DNA of 64,000 nt from Phycomyces nitens. Taxonomy: Eukaryota > Mucoromycota > Mucoromycetes > Mucorales > Phycomycetaceae. Positions 25,612 through 38,633 of this stretch are shown here, one piece after another. A program made the translations under genes and the position numbers. Where the stretch lies: NCBI GenBank assembly GCA_022702545.1, contig JAHRBC010000003.1:4402001-4466000 (forward strand), given 5' to 3'. The number at the start of each line of letters is the position of its first letter. Positions within the stretch are counted from its first letter, which is position 1. The notes beneath the pieces are model-generated. The model saw only the letters and a list, made by a program, of their open reading frames with translations. It made no database searches and was not told where the DNA came from.

Positions 25612-26118
25612 ATTTTTCTAACCTTCATGGCCAACGACATTGCCAGTATTTCCAACGTTTTTGGAAAAGTATTGACATTACAGCCAACTTCAAAACTCTT
25701 CGATCGAGTTAAACGACATATATATCCTTTTGGGTGGGTCATGGTAAGAAACTCAATGACCAAGGCTAGCTCTAATAATCAGTAATGAAATAAAGGTGAT
25801 TTTTCAAGCACTTACCACTTTGGATACACCCTTCAACTCCAATCTTCTCAATCTTCTCCGCATCCCAATCAACGTATTCGCACAAGTCAAATAACATATC
25901 TTTTAACATTTTCGGAAGCTTAATTGTCGATTCATACTGGTACTTTTTGCTAGAATGCCCCTCATAATAAGCGGCGGCCTCACATGCACCAAACTCCAAC
26001 GGTTTCCCCCCACCGGAAACAAGACGAATCGACATATCAGGCTTCGATCCTGTTTTTCTTCTCTCGGAACTGTCTTGATTCATGCGCTTTCTTTTGCGAC
26101 TAGAAGTACTTTGTGGGC
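25612..26118 (-). CDS. Mucoromycota-type repeat-associated protein fragment, right copy
   Basis: Mirror copy of the gene at 22732-23240, with the same first exon (residues read identically from 26083) and the same intron at about 25771-25815. No break has accumulated in either copy. Function unknown; see the left copy. Confidence 0.5.
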
Positions 26119-26204
26119 CATCCCTATACGAACGTTCAGAAAAGTATCAATGTTTATTTGAGTTGGTGGTTTACTTGATTCTAAACATACCCAACGAAGC
26201 TTAT

Positions 26205-26870
26205 TCAATCAACATTGTCATATAAGCTATCGATAAGCGGGACCCATATATTGTTGCCATACCACGATTCGTCCTGCTCTACCAGAAGAGGATTGGGGCT
26301 CTTCTGATGGTAGGAAAGATATCCTTCTTCCAAGGTGTCGATATACTTCTTGAAGTTCATTTTGCAAGAAATAAACTTTAGTTCTTTGACACCCATGCTG
26401 CAAAAGCATCCCCAAACCATGATAGAGCCACATCCAAACTTCATGGTTGTGGATATCACTATTGAGAGGAGACCAGTTTTGTCTGTTCAAAGAACTTTTC
26501 AGCGTCCATCGTTTCTCATCAAACTAAATGATGGAGTTCCAGTCATTAGCACTCCAAACAAGATGAGCATTCGCCTATACCAATCGTTTTTGTTAGTTTT
26601 TCTTGGAAATTATAGACTCTTTTTTAGCATTTTACGTGGATATATGCCATGGCTGCGATGAAATCTAAATATGTTTGTCCATGTAGGAGTGCCAACAGTC
26701 TTTCGCATGAATGTCATGGGCTGTGTTGGATTATTCTTAATCTTACGCAGAATTTCCCTCATGTCTCTTTTATCCTGCTTCTTTAGATGGTTTGTGGTCA
26801 TGAGTGTCTCATATGATCCAGACTCTGTAATGCTTAAGTACTCGCAGAACCACGTAATTGACAACATCCA
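26205..26870 (-). pseudogene. Degenerate Tc1/mariner transposase, right copy
   Basis: Mirror copy of 21980-22645 with the same stops, so the decay predates the inverted duplication. One A-run is two bases shorter here, which changes one short frame but does not restore the gene. Confidence 0.75.
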
Positions 26871-27842
26871 ACTTTTTTGCAGTCACATTTCTTGGCACCA
26901 TAAACAATGCTTTCATGCACAATAATTTCATAAGTTATATTTTCAGTAATACTTTAGTTTGTAGAGGTAGAGTTAGGTGGCATGCTGGTAGTTTTGAATT
27001 TTTTATTGTGTTATAAAAGATGTTGATTAAGAAAAAGAAGATCTTTGTAATTTGAGAGAATGTTCGGACTATAAAAAGTTGCGAAGCTTTTTTAACACTC
27101 AGTGTAGTGTAGATTTTTTTTTTCTGACAACAATTATACCATTCTAAAAAGATACAAAAAGAGGTGAAAATAATGGTTGTCAAACTGTTTTCTGTAAGAA
27201 AGTTGGCTGCTCCAAGACAAGCATCCTCTATTATTAAACTTTGAGTAGGAGCAGATAACAGAAGATGACAATTGATGAGTGCCCATAACCATAATGTATC
27301 ATCCTCAGTTTCAATAGACATGCGCCTATAAAATGCTAGTCGGTTGCCTAAGGAGTGTAGTAAGCAAAGAATCTGCGATACAGATCACAGAAAATAAAAA
27401 ATTATAAAAACAAAAATCAGTAGAATTACCGAGATTGTGAATTGAGCCCTTTATTTTAGGTAAAATAGAATAAAGTGCCTATTATTTACTACCGAAACGA
27501 TATTGAATTATGTAGAGCCATGAATATAAGCTTACAAATAGTATGCTACAAACGTAACTTTAACGAAAGATCAAATTCATTCATACATATAGATTGGCCC
27601 AATGTCAATGTAAAACCGCATTGACTGCACGACAAATGTCTATTAGTGAATATTTTATTATTTGACTATTGTGATGGGATTATCTATTATCAATTATAGT
27701 TATTTATTTATTTATTTATTTGATCCAATGAAAAATATAGTCGCCAATAAAGTTACTTATTCTTGTCTTTCGACAACTGTATTTTTTATTAACAGCCAAT
27801 TTCATTTTTTGTAACCAACAATATCCACCAGCTGGACTGTAT

Positions 27843-29381
27843 ACCCGTGGACAGTCAACCAGAAACCATTGGATAAACATTATCCAACCGTTACACTGGC
27901 CTGTTCTTTAGTCCAGAAAAGCACGCCAGCAACACAAAAGAAAGCAACAAAAATAGGTGCGCTTTGTTTGATTATGACTTTATCTTTAACCATTGAGCTC
28001 AAATCTCTTAATATATCATCCAGAGTCTTCAGTCGTTCAATAGGACATGATTGGTGACTCGGATCAATTCTAATGATAAAGAAGTAGACCTTTGCCTAAA
28101 CTCTAGAACAAAAATCATGCTTGATTTCTGACACTATAGAATATTCCAATCATAAATGACCCAATAGTTTTCTAGTTACCAAAGACACCCATTTGCCTGT
28201 TTTCTAAAAGAATATTTATCATTCTCTGTTTTTATTAAATAAAAACAGCCCGAATAACTAGCAAAAAGCTTTCTTTTTATCTATATATCAAAGACCATCA
28301 TGATATATTTAATGATATTTTCTAGTCAAAAATAAAAAGCGCGGTCAATTGATGAGGTCTCTGTGCCTTGTAAGATTGTAAGCATGCAAGTATAAGACTT
28401 GCCAATATTGAGTGTAATATCACACCTTTTTTTAAAATAAATAAATAAAATAAACAAGCGTCCACAAGGCACAACCGGCTTTAAAATAACAGGACCTCGA
28501 TTTTTGAACACAAAAGATAAAGCAAATGTGTGTCAACTATTATTAAACTCATGTTTTATAAACCTGTTAATTTGATTATTCATACCTCAAGGTATATTGT
28601 CATCATCATGGGCATGAACTTGGTCCGAACAACCCTAAAAACTATTCCAACTGATAATTAAAATTCTCTTTACGAAATATAATGCCTATGCAAATATACA
28701 AAACATCTAAATGGCTCAGGCAACTCATCATCTTGGAAAGCCCTTTTTTTATAGAAATAAAGCGTGTTTTACTGATTCTATTAATCTTCAAGTAGTCTTA
28801 GAGATATCATATTCATTAAACTACATATAATCAGTTGCCTAAACATATTTGTCGTTTACCTTGGCTTTGTATAACAAGGTACAAAAGGAACAATGAACAT
28901 CTCAATATATTTAATATAGAAAATTAGAATAATTTATCGTGATATTACAAAACTATAATTATATTTTCCCAGACCCAACTCCATTGTTTACACATTGTAG
29001 AAGTTGTATTATAAGAACCATTTGAATTCTAGTCATCACACTCTTGGCCTGATTCCATAATCTTACCGAAATCACTCTTTTTGAATCTAGGCAGATTTAA
29101 AAATAATAAAGAGCCCTTAATTTACAGCTCTAAAGCTTATTAGGTGGGCATTACTTGCACTCAATAAATTTCAAACAGTCGATAATGTAATAGCTTGTTA
29201 GAAAATGGTTATATTTCTATGTATGTTTTATATCTACCAATATTAATATCAATATTGATATCAATACCAGTAGCGAATTCATTACTCTTATTCGTTGTTT
29301 TGATAATAAAAATCTTTTTTCTTTTTTTCTTTTCATTTTAATATGTAAAGGGAATGCAAGGACAATATAATTATTACTTCT
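27843..29381. other. AT-rich gene-free region
   Basis: About 1.5 kb between the palindrome and the eIF4B-like stop. Frames are short and low in complexity. Nothing recognisable was found, apart from AT-rich tracts. Confidence 0.6.
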
Positions 29382-31171
29382 TTACGGCTCCTGTCCGATG
29401 GCAGACTCCTTGCCCTTTTGTCCAAATCTCTTTTCCTCGATACGCTTCAATACGCTGTCAGTGTTGACAGGCTTGGCAGCACCAAAGGGGCTAGGCTTGC
29501 TGCTTGCATGAGAGCCATCAGTCTTTCCAGAGGTCTCAACTGTGCGAGGCTTCAACTGGAGACGGGGACGCTCTGCGGGGGCATCAGATCGGCCTGGAGA
29601 ATAATATTGATTAGTATATTTGGAAGACATTTGAACTTGATTACTAACCTCCAGCACGATCATTGTTACGTGCAAATCCGCTAGATCCACCACCCCAAGA
29701 GGTATCTGTGCGACGCTCAGGGAAACCGCGCTCGCTGCGCTCATGAGGAGCACCACGGCCTTCTCTGTTGCCAAATTCACGACGGGGAGGGTCACGGCTC
29801 TCAACGGGGCCAGTACGGCGCCAGGTAGAGACATCTGTACGGTCGGGTCCACGCTCAGGACGGTCTGAACGCTCCTTGGCTATACACACATATTCAATTT
29901 AATATACACACAATCTCTCTCTTTACTCTATACTCTTCTTGACACTTACGAGGCTCAGCAATGTTTACACGGATAGAACGGTTCTGGAGAGACTGTTGAC
30001 AGATACAGACAAAAAAAAAGTGTTTAATAATTACTGGATTTTTAGCATATTTTTGCTGATCTTACCTCGCCAGACAATTCAAGGGCACCCTTCAAAGAGT
30101 CCAAGTCCTCAAACTCAACATAACCGAAACCCTTGGAACGCTCATCACGATCACGGAGAATACGAATGTTAGAGATCTAAGTACAGTCAAAGCGAAATTA
30201 GATCCAGATCTGTCAGACTTGTATATTTATGCTAATTATTACCTTGAGCTTGCCAAAGAAGTCAGAAAGATCATCTTCTCCAGCCTCAAAGGAGAGGTTG
30301 GCAATGTGAGCAGTGAAAGGAGGGACAGTGGGAAGCTCTACAGGAGCACGGGGAGTAAAACCACCGGGGCGGGAAGAAGAGAAACGGTCTTCACCACCAC
30401 GGAAACGGTCTTCGCCACCTGAAGGACCACGGGGAAGAGGTTCAAACTCACGCTCACGCTCTTTTGACACAAAAATATAAAGTATTAGATGCTAATAATA
30501 CAGATTGTCAAATTCACAGCTTACCGAAACGATCTCCACCACCAAAACCACGGGAAGGTCTATCGGTAGCTAATAAATAATAATAATAACAAAAAAAGGC
30601 GTCACGCTAATACTGAATAGAAGGAGTTTTCCTCCTTGTTTTCTTCATCTCTTTATATCTTGCTGTTCGTACCAGAGGCTGCATGTCGTTCAAATAAAGT
30701 GCGATTATGGGTACATACATACAAGACATATCAATGGTTAGCGATAAGTTTATTTTATTTTTATTTGTACTTTTCAAATATTATCCTTAATATTATTTAC
30801 AGAAATCCCAAGTTATATACATTTATTTACAAGTGTATTGAACCATTATTATTTATAGAAAATGAAAAAGAACCTTACGTGCAGAGGGCAAATCAGCCAT
30901 CTCATCGGCCCAGGAACCCTTGGCTATTGGTTTGTAGGTAAAATTCAAGACGATTAATAAGGCACCCGATAAAGTCAAACGATAACAATATGTATTATAC
31001 ATATAAATTATATACAAATATTCTTATTGCTAATTTGGTTGCTCACAATCATCTGCCAAAAAGTCGGACAGGGACATCTTTTGAGCCTTCTTCTTTCCAG
31101 CTATAGACAAATGGGGCGAGATATTAGATTCTCAAGAGAATATCATTAAATGCTTCTTTATTCTTACACAT
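29382..31171 (-). CDS. eIF4B-like translation initiation factor
   Basis: The single RRM, N-terminal motif and charged repeats match fungal eIF4B (Tif3), which stimulates eIF4A helicase during scanning. The ATG at 31171 lies in a 4-nt coding exon (ATGT) followed by GTAAGA; the next exons read SGKKKAQKMSLSDFLADD and SKGSWADEMADLPSA. A short exon (TDRPSRGFGGGDRF) leads to the RRM (PPFTAHIANLSFEAGEDDL ... NIRILRDRDERSKGFGYVEF). An Arg/Asp/Gly-rich region follows with FGNREGRG and SERGFPERRTD, then RPRLQLKPRT and the C-terminal VLKRIEEKRFGQKG. All introns checked keep frame. Transcribed divergently from NUP188. Confidence 0.87.
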
Positions 31172-31439
31172 GGTGTTGATTGTTAATGCTGTTTAAAATG
31201 AACAAAAAAATATATTCGAAAATATGAAAAATTTTTGTCACCCACCCATCTTTTTTTTTTAGCTCGGCCCTTGGCTTGTGATTTGGCTATTGTTAAAAAA
31301 AGCCGTCCTCGTGACGTACAATGAACGACGCGAAATAACAGGCGCGTTTGCAACAGAATATAAAAAAAGATGCTGAAAGACATAGTATAAAGCCAGTAGA
31401 ACGACCATTTGTTTTCTTTAAAGGGGTTGAATGAATGTA
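31172..31439. promoter_or_regulatory. Divergent promoter of the eIF4B-like gene and NUP188
   Basis: Only 268 bp separate the two predicted start codons. It includes A/T homopolymers and a GACG-rich part near 31305-31330. No specific site assigned. Confidence 0.5.
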
Positions 31440-34400
31440 ATGACCCAACTAACACAGAACACTACCGGGTAAAAAAGAGAAAAAGAGAGATAAGCGAGAA
31501 TAGTGAAAAAAAGAAGCAACAAAAAACCTCCTTTTTACAAATAATTATAATAAAATAAGTCTTATTCACTCATGCGTTCTTGCGCAGGCCATTTCGAACC
31601 CTCTTTGATGCGATTGAACGAAGCGATGGGTTTTATTCACAGCAAGATGCAGCCCGTGTCAGTGATGATTCTCTTCAGACACTCTTGGCTGAAAGGACGA
31701 CTGATCTTTCTCTTGGTCTTGACTATTTCACTCCACCATCAGACCAATCTCAATCTAAACTTGCCAGCAGCACAACTAGCATCGTCATTGATAAAAATAC
31801 CATCAAATTAGATGGATCTGCAAAAGATGCGATTACAAAACTTTCGCGCGATCTTCAATTGAATCAACTTCAGGCTGCAGTAATTTGGGACGTCTGTGCA
31901 TCGAACGACAAAGACGACCAGTATGACCTTGTCTCTCGAGCAACTTACTTTTACTATCAAGAGCGCCTTGCCATACTCGAGGTCGTCAGCTCATTGCTAC
32001 GGATATCACACGATGATGACCACCAATGGGTATCTACAGCACGCGAAACAATCGATGGGCTGTTGGAAAAGGGATATGTTGAACGAATTTTGAGTCAACT
32101 AGAACATCTCATGAAAAAATCTCCTCCTACGCTGATTGCACCAGATCTCAAGCAATGGGCATTCCAGAACATTAGCGAACAAAAGGCAATACTCGACATA
32201 TTCTATCTCATTCATCTCAATAGACCCTGCAACTCTCAGCTTCTAGTACAAATGGTAGACCTATGCAAATCAACCCTGTTTGGAATGAAATTGGACTTTG
32301 ATTATGCATTCGACGAAGAAGCAAAGGGAATTCAAAAGCAAGTATACGGCCAGCTCTTGCTCAATGCAGTCCAACTTCTCAACCTCAATGTCTCTCTGGA
32401 GCCTTTATCTGCCTTGCACCACAAACGCACACAAGCACAGATTCTACCAAACTGCCCCGATAAAATCATTGAAATCAATGAAAAGGTGGAATCCATGCGA
32501 GACATTTCTTTGGCTTCTCCATTTTTATTAGGATGGAGCTGCTTCCTTCATAAAATGAAAGTATGGATCAATAGAGAACGCTGCCATGCCGACTACGAAT
32601 CTTTAAAAAGTATCTTGGAACAAGACGAGCCTTCACTTGAGAAGACATTGGCAACAAGAGCACTTGGACTAGGTGCTTTGAATTATATTTCCAGTCTCCT
32701 GGAAAGCTATCTACTCAAGGAAGATTCAAATCAAAATGGTTATCGTACCACCATCAGGACAATGCTCAATAATATGACAGCAACAATCCGCCCCTATGAA
32801 TTATCACCAACCGATTACGACCTTTTGGTAGATGCAACCTGCGAATTGTATAATGGACAGACCGAGTTGTGTGAAATGTTTTGGAAATCAGAGGCTCACT
32901 CTGATGGCCATTCTCTCTTGAACACAGCCATATTTAGATTTCCTTTCATGTCCACACCATTGCTTCGCTTACTCTCTAGTCTTACGGGTGCTAGAGAAGA
33001 TGAAGAACGGTCTAATGCTTTGGCTCAAAACGTCTTTGACACACTTCTTGGACTGACTACTCTCACAAGCCATGTAAATGATACCGTAGTAATTGGAGAA
33101 GATGCCCGTGGTGTATATCCCCTCGCTCCAATCCAGATCACCAAAACCCATGGCCCGGTCTCTGGAATTCAGATTGACGCTGAAACCGAAGGAATATATG
33201 TCTCTGACCGAAAATTGGATAGAATTGTTGTGTGGAAAAAAGCATATTCTGGTTGGCATTTGGTGTTGAATGTTCTTTTTGGATTTATGGAGTGTACTCA
33301 AAAGACGACCGAACCCATCGACCACATCCTGGAGTTAATGCAGAGCCTTTTATCGCACGATAACATATTGAAACAAATGGCCAACCACGCAGAGGATATT
33401 GTGGGATCTCAATTGTTGCCAACAGAGAAGCGTTCACTACTGGCAACCGTGTTTATTGGACTATTGGATGTTTGTACTGCAATGGAAAATCCATCTCCTT
33501 TAGCTCTTACACGTATTGTACGTTGCATGACCTCACTTTTGCCTCACCATCGCCAAATTTTGTGGAAAAATCTCGGTACTTCGCCCAGTCTGGCCATCAC
33601 AGCCTCTCCGAATTCCTCGCTATTAGAAGGACCACCTAGCCTTCAGAAAATTATTCGTTCAGTTGAATGCCGGCTTGGCCGATACAGTTTACTACTTTCT
33701 ACTCTGGATCTCATTCTTTCTCTTATTAATGACATCCAGGCTGACTGGTGGGAGACCAAAGACGCCGGAATATCAAGAAAAGAAAAGGCAGACATCCTCA
33801 AATCCTACATATCATATTTATTATTCGACGTCTTACCCAACCATGGTGGCTGGCGATATTTCTTATTATCTGAGCGATTCGAGATTGGCTCAAAAATCTA
33901 CTGGATACTAATCTACATATTTCTCTACTTTAAGAACTTGGACACCCACATTAATGAACTGAGGAAAAACCTCTATCATTATTTCTTATACGATGCCAGT
34001 CCGTTCTGTTTGGCAGCCTTGGTGGAATGCATGACCGAAGGACCTGATATGGCAGCCAAGCTTCTAGAGACCAAGCAGTACACATCTGGAGACAAGGCAG
34101 AACAAATGGTCGAAGCTGGACTTATCCTTACACGATTGTTACTCACTTTCCGTCTTGAAGATATTTCTCGTCATCCCAAAGGAAGTGTGCTTGAGCAACT
34201 CTTGTTGGAAAGAACCGGGAATACGAAAACAAAGACACTGTTACAAATTGCACAAGCAATCAACTATACTTTTTCAGATACGATCCCAGCCGAAGCGATA
34301 ACCATCCTAAGGCTACTTGCCCAGACAACAGCCGGGTGGACACCAGTACCCATGTTTGCAGAACAACTTGGAGACAGAGATCAGATCCATGATATCTTGT

Positions 34401-36943
34401 GCTCGTTCCTAGAAGTCGCTGAAAATGCCTCTCGTGATCCTGAACTCTTGGTCGCTATTTGGCAAATGCTAACTGTCTTGCTAAAGACCCAACCTAGTCT
34501 GGCTATCTTGTTTTTGGATTGTGGCGATTCGGTAATGCCTAGTCCCAAATCTGCTGTTAAGCAGCAAAAGGCTGTAGAAACAGCTTCGGCTGTCAAGGCA
34601 GCTATCGATATATTCCAAGACTGGCAGGCATGGGCCACCGAAGCTCCGGCATTATTGTCATCTGTATTACGCTTCCTGGCCACATTTTGGGAGACAGCGT
34701 TTGATCACTATAGCCTTGTTCAACGAACACGAAGTGACAATGCGTTGTGGCTAGGAATATCGGAAATCTTGCTGAATCCTAATGAACCTGTTACGGCGAC
34801 CAACGACGACCTTTTGTGGGAGGATGTCAAAACATCTCATCACGACGATATTCAGCGTGGATGCTGTAGCTCACTCGACAAAGCATTTGCTCTCCAAATC
34901 CTTACACTTGAAGTACACTTGACGGCCCATGCAGATAATCGCAACAATATGACATTGGCCGAACGATTGCCTGCAGGTGTCAAGACTTTATTGGTGAAGA
35001 TGAGCGAACCTAACAAACTGGCCTGGATGCGCGATACATTTATTAGAAACAACTTTGATCCATCTCTTGCACCGATTGTTCACAAATCTGCCCAGCATCT
35101 TGTGGATCTTTTGGGTGCTACACATCCAGAAGCTCTGTTGAGTCAGAGACAACGCCTGTCGAGCGATCCTCTAGAAGACACATATTATGGTGATGAGTTC
35201 TTGTATGATATTGAATTGGCATATAAACGGCTAGAACTCATCAAGGACCAAATGGATGCTCGTTACAACATCACTCCTGACATATTGGTAACGCCAAAGG
35301 TATTGGCTGTACGACAAGTTCAAAAGGCTGCTGATCAAGTCCTAGGTGATCTTTGCCGTGCCAACCACAACTATTCAAAGGTTGATTCTGATATGATCCT
35401 TCTGGAAGCCTTTAAGAATTTTATTGATACCACTTCCCGCCAAGTTCCTGGTCTAATTTGGGCCAACAGAATAGAGACCTCGCTTTTTGACTTTATTGTG
35501 GATGCTCTTACTCGTATGAAAGATTTGGTGAACCATGATGACAGCATTTCCAACAAGACTGCCGGTATTTTTGCTGTCCTTGTCCGCAACACAATGGAAG
35601 ACTGGGTTTGCTCAAAGACAGCAAAACCTGTGTATGTGGAGAAGACACTAGAGCTTGTTTCAGAAATGTGTATCTTGGTGAACAAGCCTTTCAAGGACAC
35701 AACTCGACACCTATTATTTGAGACTATTCTTATTGCCCTACGATCTGTCCGCAACCGAGACCTTACCAGACAACCACCTCGAATCAACGACTCCCTTTCT
35801 CTCCTTCTAGGTATCATCTGTCCTTTATTCGCTAGCACCTCTCAACTTGCCTTGAATGATTCTGAAAAGTCAGAAGAGGCGATCAAACAAAGCACGGTAT
35901 TGACATTCTTGTTGCGAGAGTTGATTCGACCTGCCAATCTCGTCTCTAATCTCTGGCTGCCTATATTGGAAAGACATTCGACATTTTCTTCATTAATCAA
36001 ATTCATTAACCAAGCTTCTGGTTTGGTGGTCTCTGAAGTAGATGGAAAATCCAAGGATACTGATTATACTTTGCATATATCACCCTGTGCAGATAACCTG
36101 TTTGCTCTATTGACAGCTCTGTCGATGCAGCCCCAGGCAACTAGACTCTTGATCCAACATGGCGTCTTTACTCTCTTGCGCGAGAATCCTCTCAGTAAAC
36201 AGTTGCAGGACGGTACTATGGAAACGTTTATTGAATTCGGTACCCAAAAGGAATACAACCCCGTACATCATATCTGGTGCCAGATGCTGCGTGTAATGGC
36301 AAACATCTTGCGCAACTGTCCTGTGGATCCTGTCGTTCAACAAACTTTAATGCTGCTCCAGGATTATGGCGGTAGATTGGAAACAGCCTTTTTTACTGCC
36401 AATGGAGTATATGATACCACTACAGACTCACTCTCGGAGCCTATTTTGATCGAAATCGAACTTCTCTGTACGCTTATTGAGTATCTATCCAAGAACCTTG
36501 ACATGTCACTAGTAAATGGACAAGATATCTTTGTTGCATTCAAGAACGCGGCCCTTCCTTTACTGCGACTATACTTGGATCTCTTTACTCACCCAAAGCA
36601 ATTTGAACGTATCCTTTCAAAAGATGATTCCAAAAAAGCCACCGAAATCCGCATGGCTCGAATTTCACGGACAATTCTTTTGGCAATGGCAATGCTTGCA
36701 AGAGGAGAAGAATTCTCGACTGACCCTTCGACTCAGTGGCCTATATATGAATCTACCCAACCACCTACCATCGAGGGCCTTACGAATGCCATGACGGTTG
36801 GAATTTTCCTTGTCGACCAGTGGAAGAATCAACAAGGTAAAGATGTCTGGAGTAAGGAAAGTAAGGCTACCAGTCTCCCGGTTGTATTTGCCGAATTATT
36901 CAGGGTCGTACAACGCTACTATCGCCTCCTGAGTCTAACCTGA
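31440..36943 (+). CDS. NUP188: Nucleoporin Nup188 (Nup188/Nup205 family)
   Basis: A large inner-ring scaffold nucleoporin of about 1,800 residues built of alpha-helical solenoid repeats. The large exon 31588-36943 is open throughout but lacks a nearby ATG. Splicing a 29-nt first exon (31440-31468, MTQLTQNTT) through GTAAAA..GCGCAG restores an ATG in phase and yields GPFRTLFDAIERSDG. YYQERLAILEVVSSLLR lies near the N-terminus. The SH3-like insertion typical of Nup188 is visible (GPVSGIQIDAETEGIYVSD ... IVVWKKAYSGWHLVL, about 33150-33270). This is why I prefer Nup188 to Nup205. The first exon is inference from phase and splice sites. Confidence 0.85.
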
Positions 36944-37148
36944 TCTTTAAACACACCACTTTTCACTCGATTCCTTATTTCCCATTATTTCACTGATTTT
37001 ATTTCTCTTACCTTTTTCTTCTCTTATATTTTTTTGTTTTTTTTTAAAAAACTTGGTTTTTATACAAAAATACAAGTGCCAATAAACTTGAAAACAATCT
37101 ATAATCTTCTTTTGAATATAAATATACGTACTGCGCCATACTTTTGCA

Positions 37149-37602
37149 ATGTCAAACTATAATCGACTTACGCCCATCCCGACTCCATCCAACAGTAATC
37201 GCAGCTACCGTAGCAATCGTAGCCATGTAATGTCGCCTTCAATGACTTCTGATGACAGCTTATTTGCATCCAAAGAAAAATGTCATTTAAAGACTGAAAA
37301 GACCCTTGAAGCTTGGGGTGATTGTATAAAGGTAAGATTCTAACTACAGATTGCCATGCAATATTTCTTTACTTAGGAGTATATAGATGATGCTCAAGTA
37401 TAGCACCACACATGATGAGATGCAAAAGACAGCAAAGGCATTTGTGCAGGCAGATACACACGCAAAAAATACCCGACAGTCACTGAACAAGGCAAGCAAG
37501 ACATTAGAGATGTTGCTGGACAAGAAGAGAGCAATATTGGCTGCAACAAGCACATTAGAAGAAATTCAACAATGCCTTGGAGAGAGCAAGAATAATGTCT
37601 AG
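37149..37602 (+). CDS. Small coiled-coil protein (unidentified)
   Basis: Two exons, 37149-37331 and 37387-37602, with a 55-nt intron ending TATATAG. The product is about 132 residues. A Ser/Asn/Arg-rich N-terminus (SNSNRSYRSNRSHVMSPSM) is followed by a helical region (KTEKTLEAWGDCIKMMLKY) and a long heptad-like helix with RQSLNKASKTLEMLLDKKRA. It resembles small subunits of multi-protein helical complexes, but comparison from memory with DASH, BLOC-1 and BORC subunits gave no match. An earlier acceptor (TTACTTAG) would put a stop in frame. It sits 206 bp after NUP188 and converges on mitoferrin. Confidence 0.6.
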
Positions 37603-37642
37603 TTTATGTTTATAAAGAAAAAAAAGGGAGAAAGTTTTTATT

Positions 37643-38633
37643 CTATGCTTCACTGCTGAGAAACCACTTGAAATATTCGTATACACTCCAACTAATGGCG
37701 GTACTAGGCATATGAGTGAGAATCCTTGGCCTGAATCCCCGGAAGAAGCCTCGGTAGCTATCTCGCTCATAAATGATCTTGGCAGCGTCGCAGAAGCCAG
37801 ATGCCTGTCGAATCCTTGGGTCTAATGAGGAGCCTCGAGTCTGCAGAAGTGTCTTGATGACATCAAGCGGGGTCGTGATTGAGGATGCAAATCCGCCTGC
37901 TAGTGCGCCAGCCACCACATGTGAGGTAGGGTTGTAGTCGCCTTGTGGGTGGATTAGCGTCCGGAAAAACTCGTAAGTTGCAAACTGGATCGATTGGAAT
38001 GGGATAGACATTGATAATGTTGTTGGTAATGAGATGTAGAATGCAGCCATTCCTTCTGCTCTATACACAGCCCTCGCACATGATCTCACAGACCGATAGG
38101 TAGAATCCTCTAGCTGCATTCTTTGTTTGATAACTATGGTAATCGTATGAGATTGGTATTGACTGGAAGGTTAATGAGCCATACCATCAAAGGGTGTCAT
38201 TAGACAGTCATGGGCAAGAGTTGCACATGCACCTGCTGCTGCCGAAGCTGCTGATTGTCGTACTTTCTCTTGGCTTGAGAGGATTCCAAATGCATTCAGC
38301 TTTGAGTTAAAGTGATCCTTGCAATATTCATATGTTGCAAAATGAACTGCATGAGCTGGTCCAGCTCCCATAACAACAGAGTATACTCCTCTCCACAAAT
38401 TTTTTTGTTGTTTCCACGCTTTTTCTTTTGCATGGGGAGCGAGAACCTGCATTCGAGTCTGAATGACAATCGTAAATAATCATGTGCTTGTAATCAATCC
38501 TGGAACACACCTTTATGCTGTCTATAGGATACATTAAGCAATGCTCTCCAATTCCAGCTAATGCTCCGGCCATAGCATTCTGGGCCATTGTAGAGTTGTC
38601 TCCCAAGGATTCGTAGTCAAGATCTTCCTCCAT
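37643..38633 (-). CDS. Mitoferrin (mitochondrial iron carrier, Mrs3/4-like)
   Basis: An inner-membrane carrier of the SLC25 family that brings iron into mitochondria. Three exons from the ATG at 38633. The three carrier repeats each show P-x-D: HCLMYPIDSIKTRMQV, then CLMTPFDVIKQRMQL, and SSITTPLDVIKTLLQT. NLWRGVYSVVMGAGPAHAVHFATYE is the conserved mitoferrin-specific stretch after the first repeat, and GFFRGFRPRILTHMPSTAI ends the third. Introns fall in the first two signature motifs (after S-I-K and inside the second D-V-I-K) and are removed cleanly. The stop at 37643 lies about 40 bp from the convergent coiled-coil gene. Confidence 0.93.

Larger units (their letters stand above)
21009..27839. 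mobile_element. 6.8-kb near-perfect palindrome, TA-flanked, with CAGTCC...GGACTG ends
   Basis: The sequence from 21009 reads forward as the reverse complement of the sequence ending at 27839. Arms outside the central 400 bp measure 3217 and 3214 bp and differ by only a few bases (for example A-run length near 22227 and one base near 23667). The outer termini are CAGTCCAGCTGG and its reverse complement, each next to a TA dinucleotide (21007-21008 and 27840-27841), as expected for Tc1/mariner-type insertions. Each arm carries a degenerate transposase and a captured-looking gene. It could be a fold-back transposon, an inverted duplication or an assembly artefact. Confidence 0.8.
24626..27839 (-). 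repeat. Right arm of the palindrome
   Basis: Reverse complement of the left arm with only scattered differences; coordinates of paired bases sum to about 48,850. It carries the same transposase remnant and captured gene on the minus strand. Confidence 0.9.

Noticed and set aside
21009..27839. Two independent insertions of the same transposon in opposite directions
   Set aside because: The arms meet at the centre inside one small element with no unique flanking DNA or target duplications between them, so a single palindromic structure explains it better.
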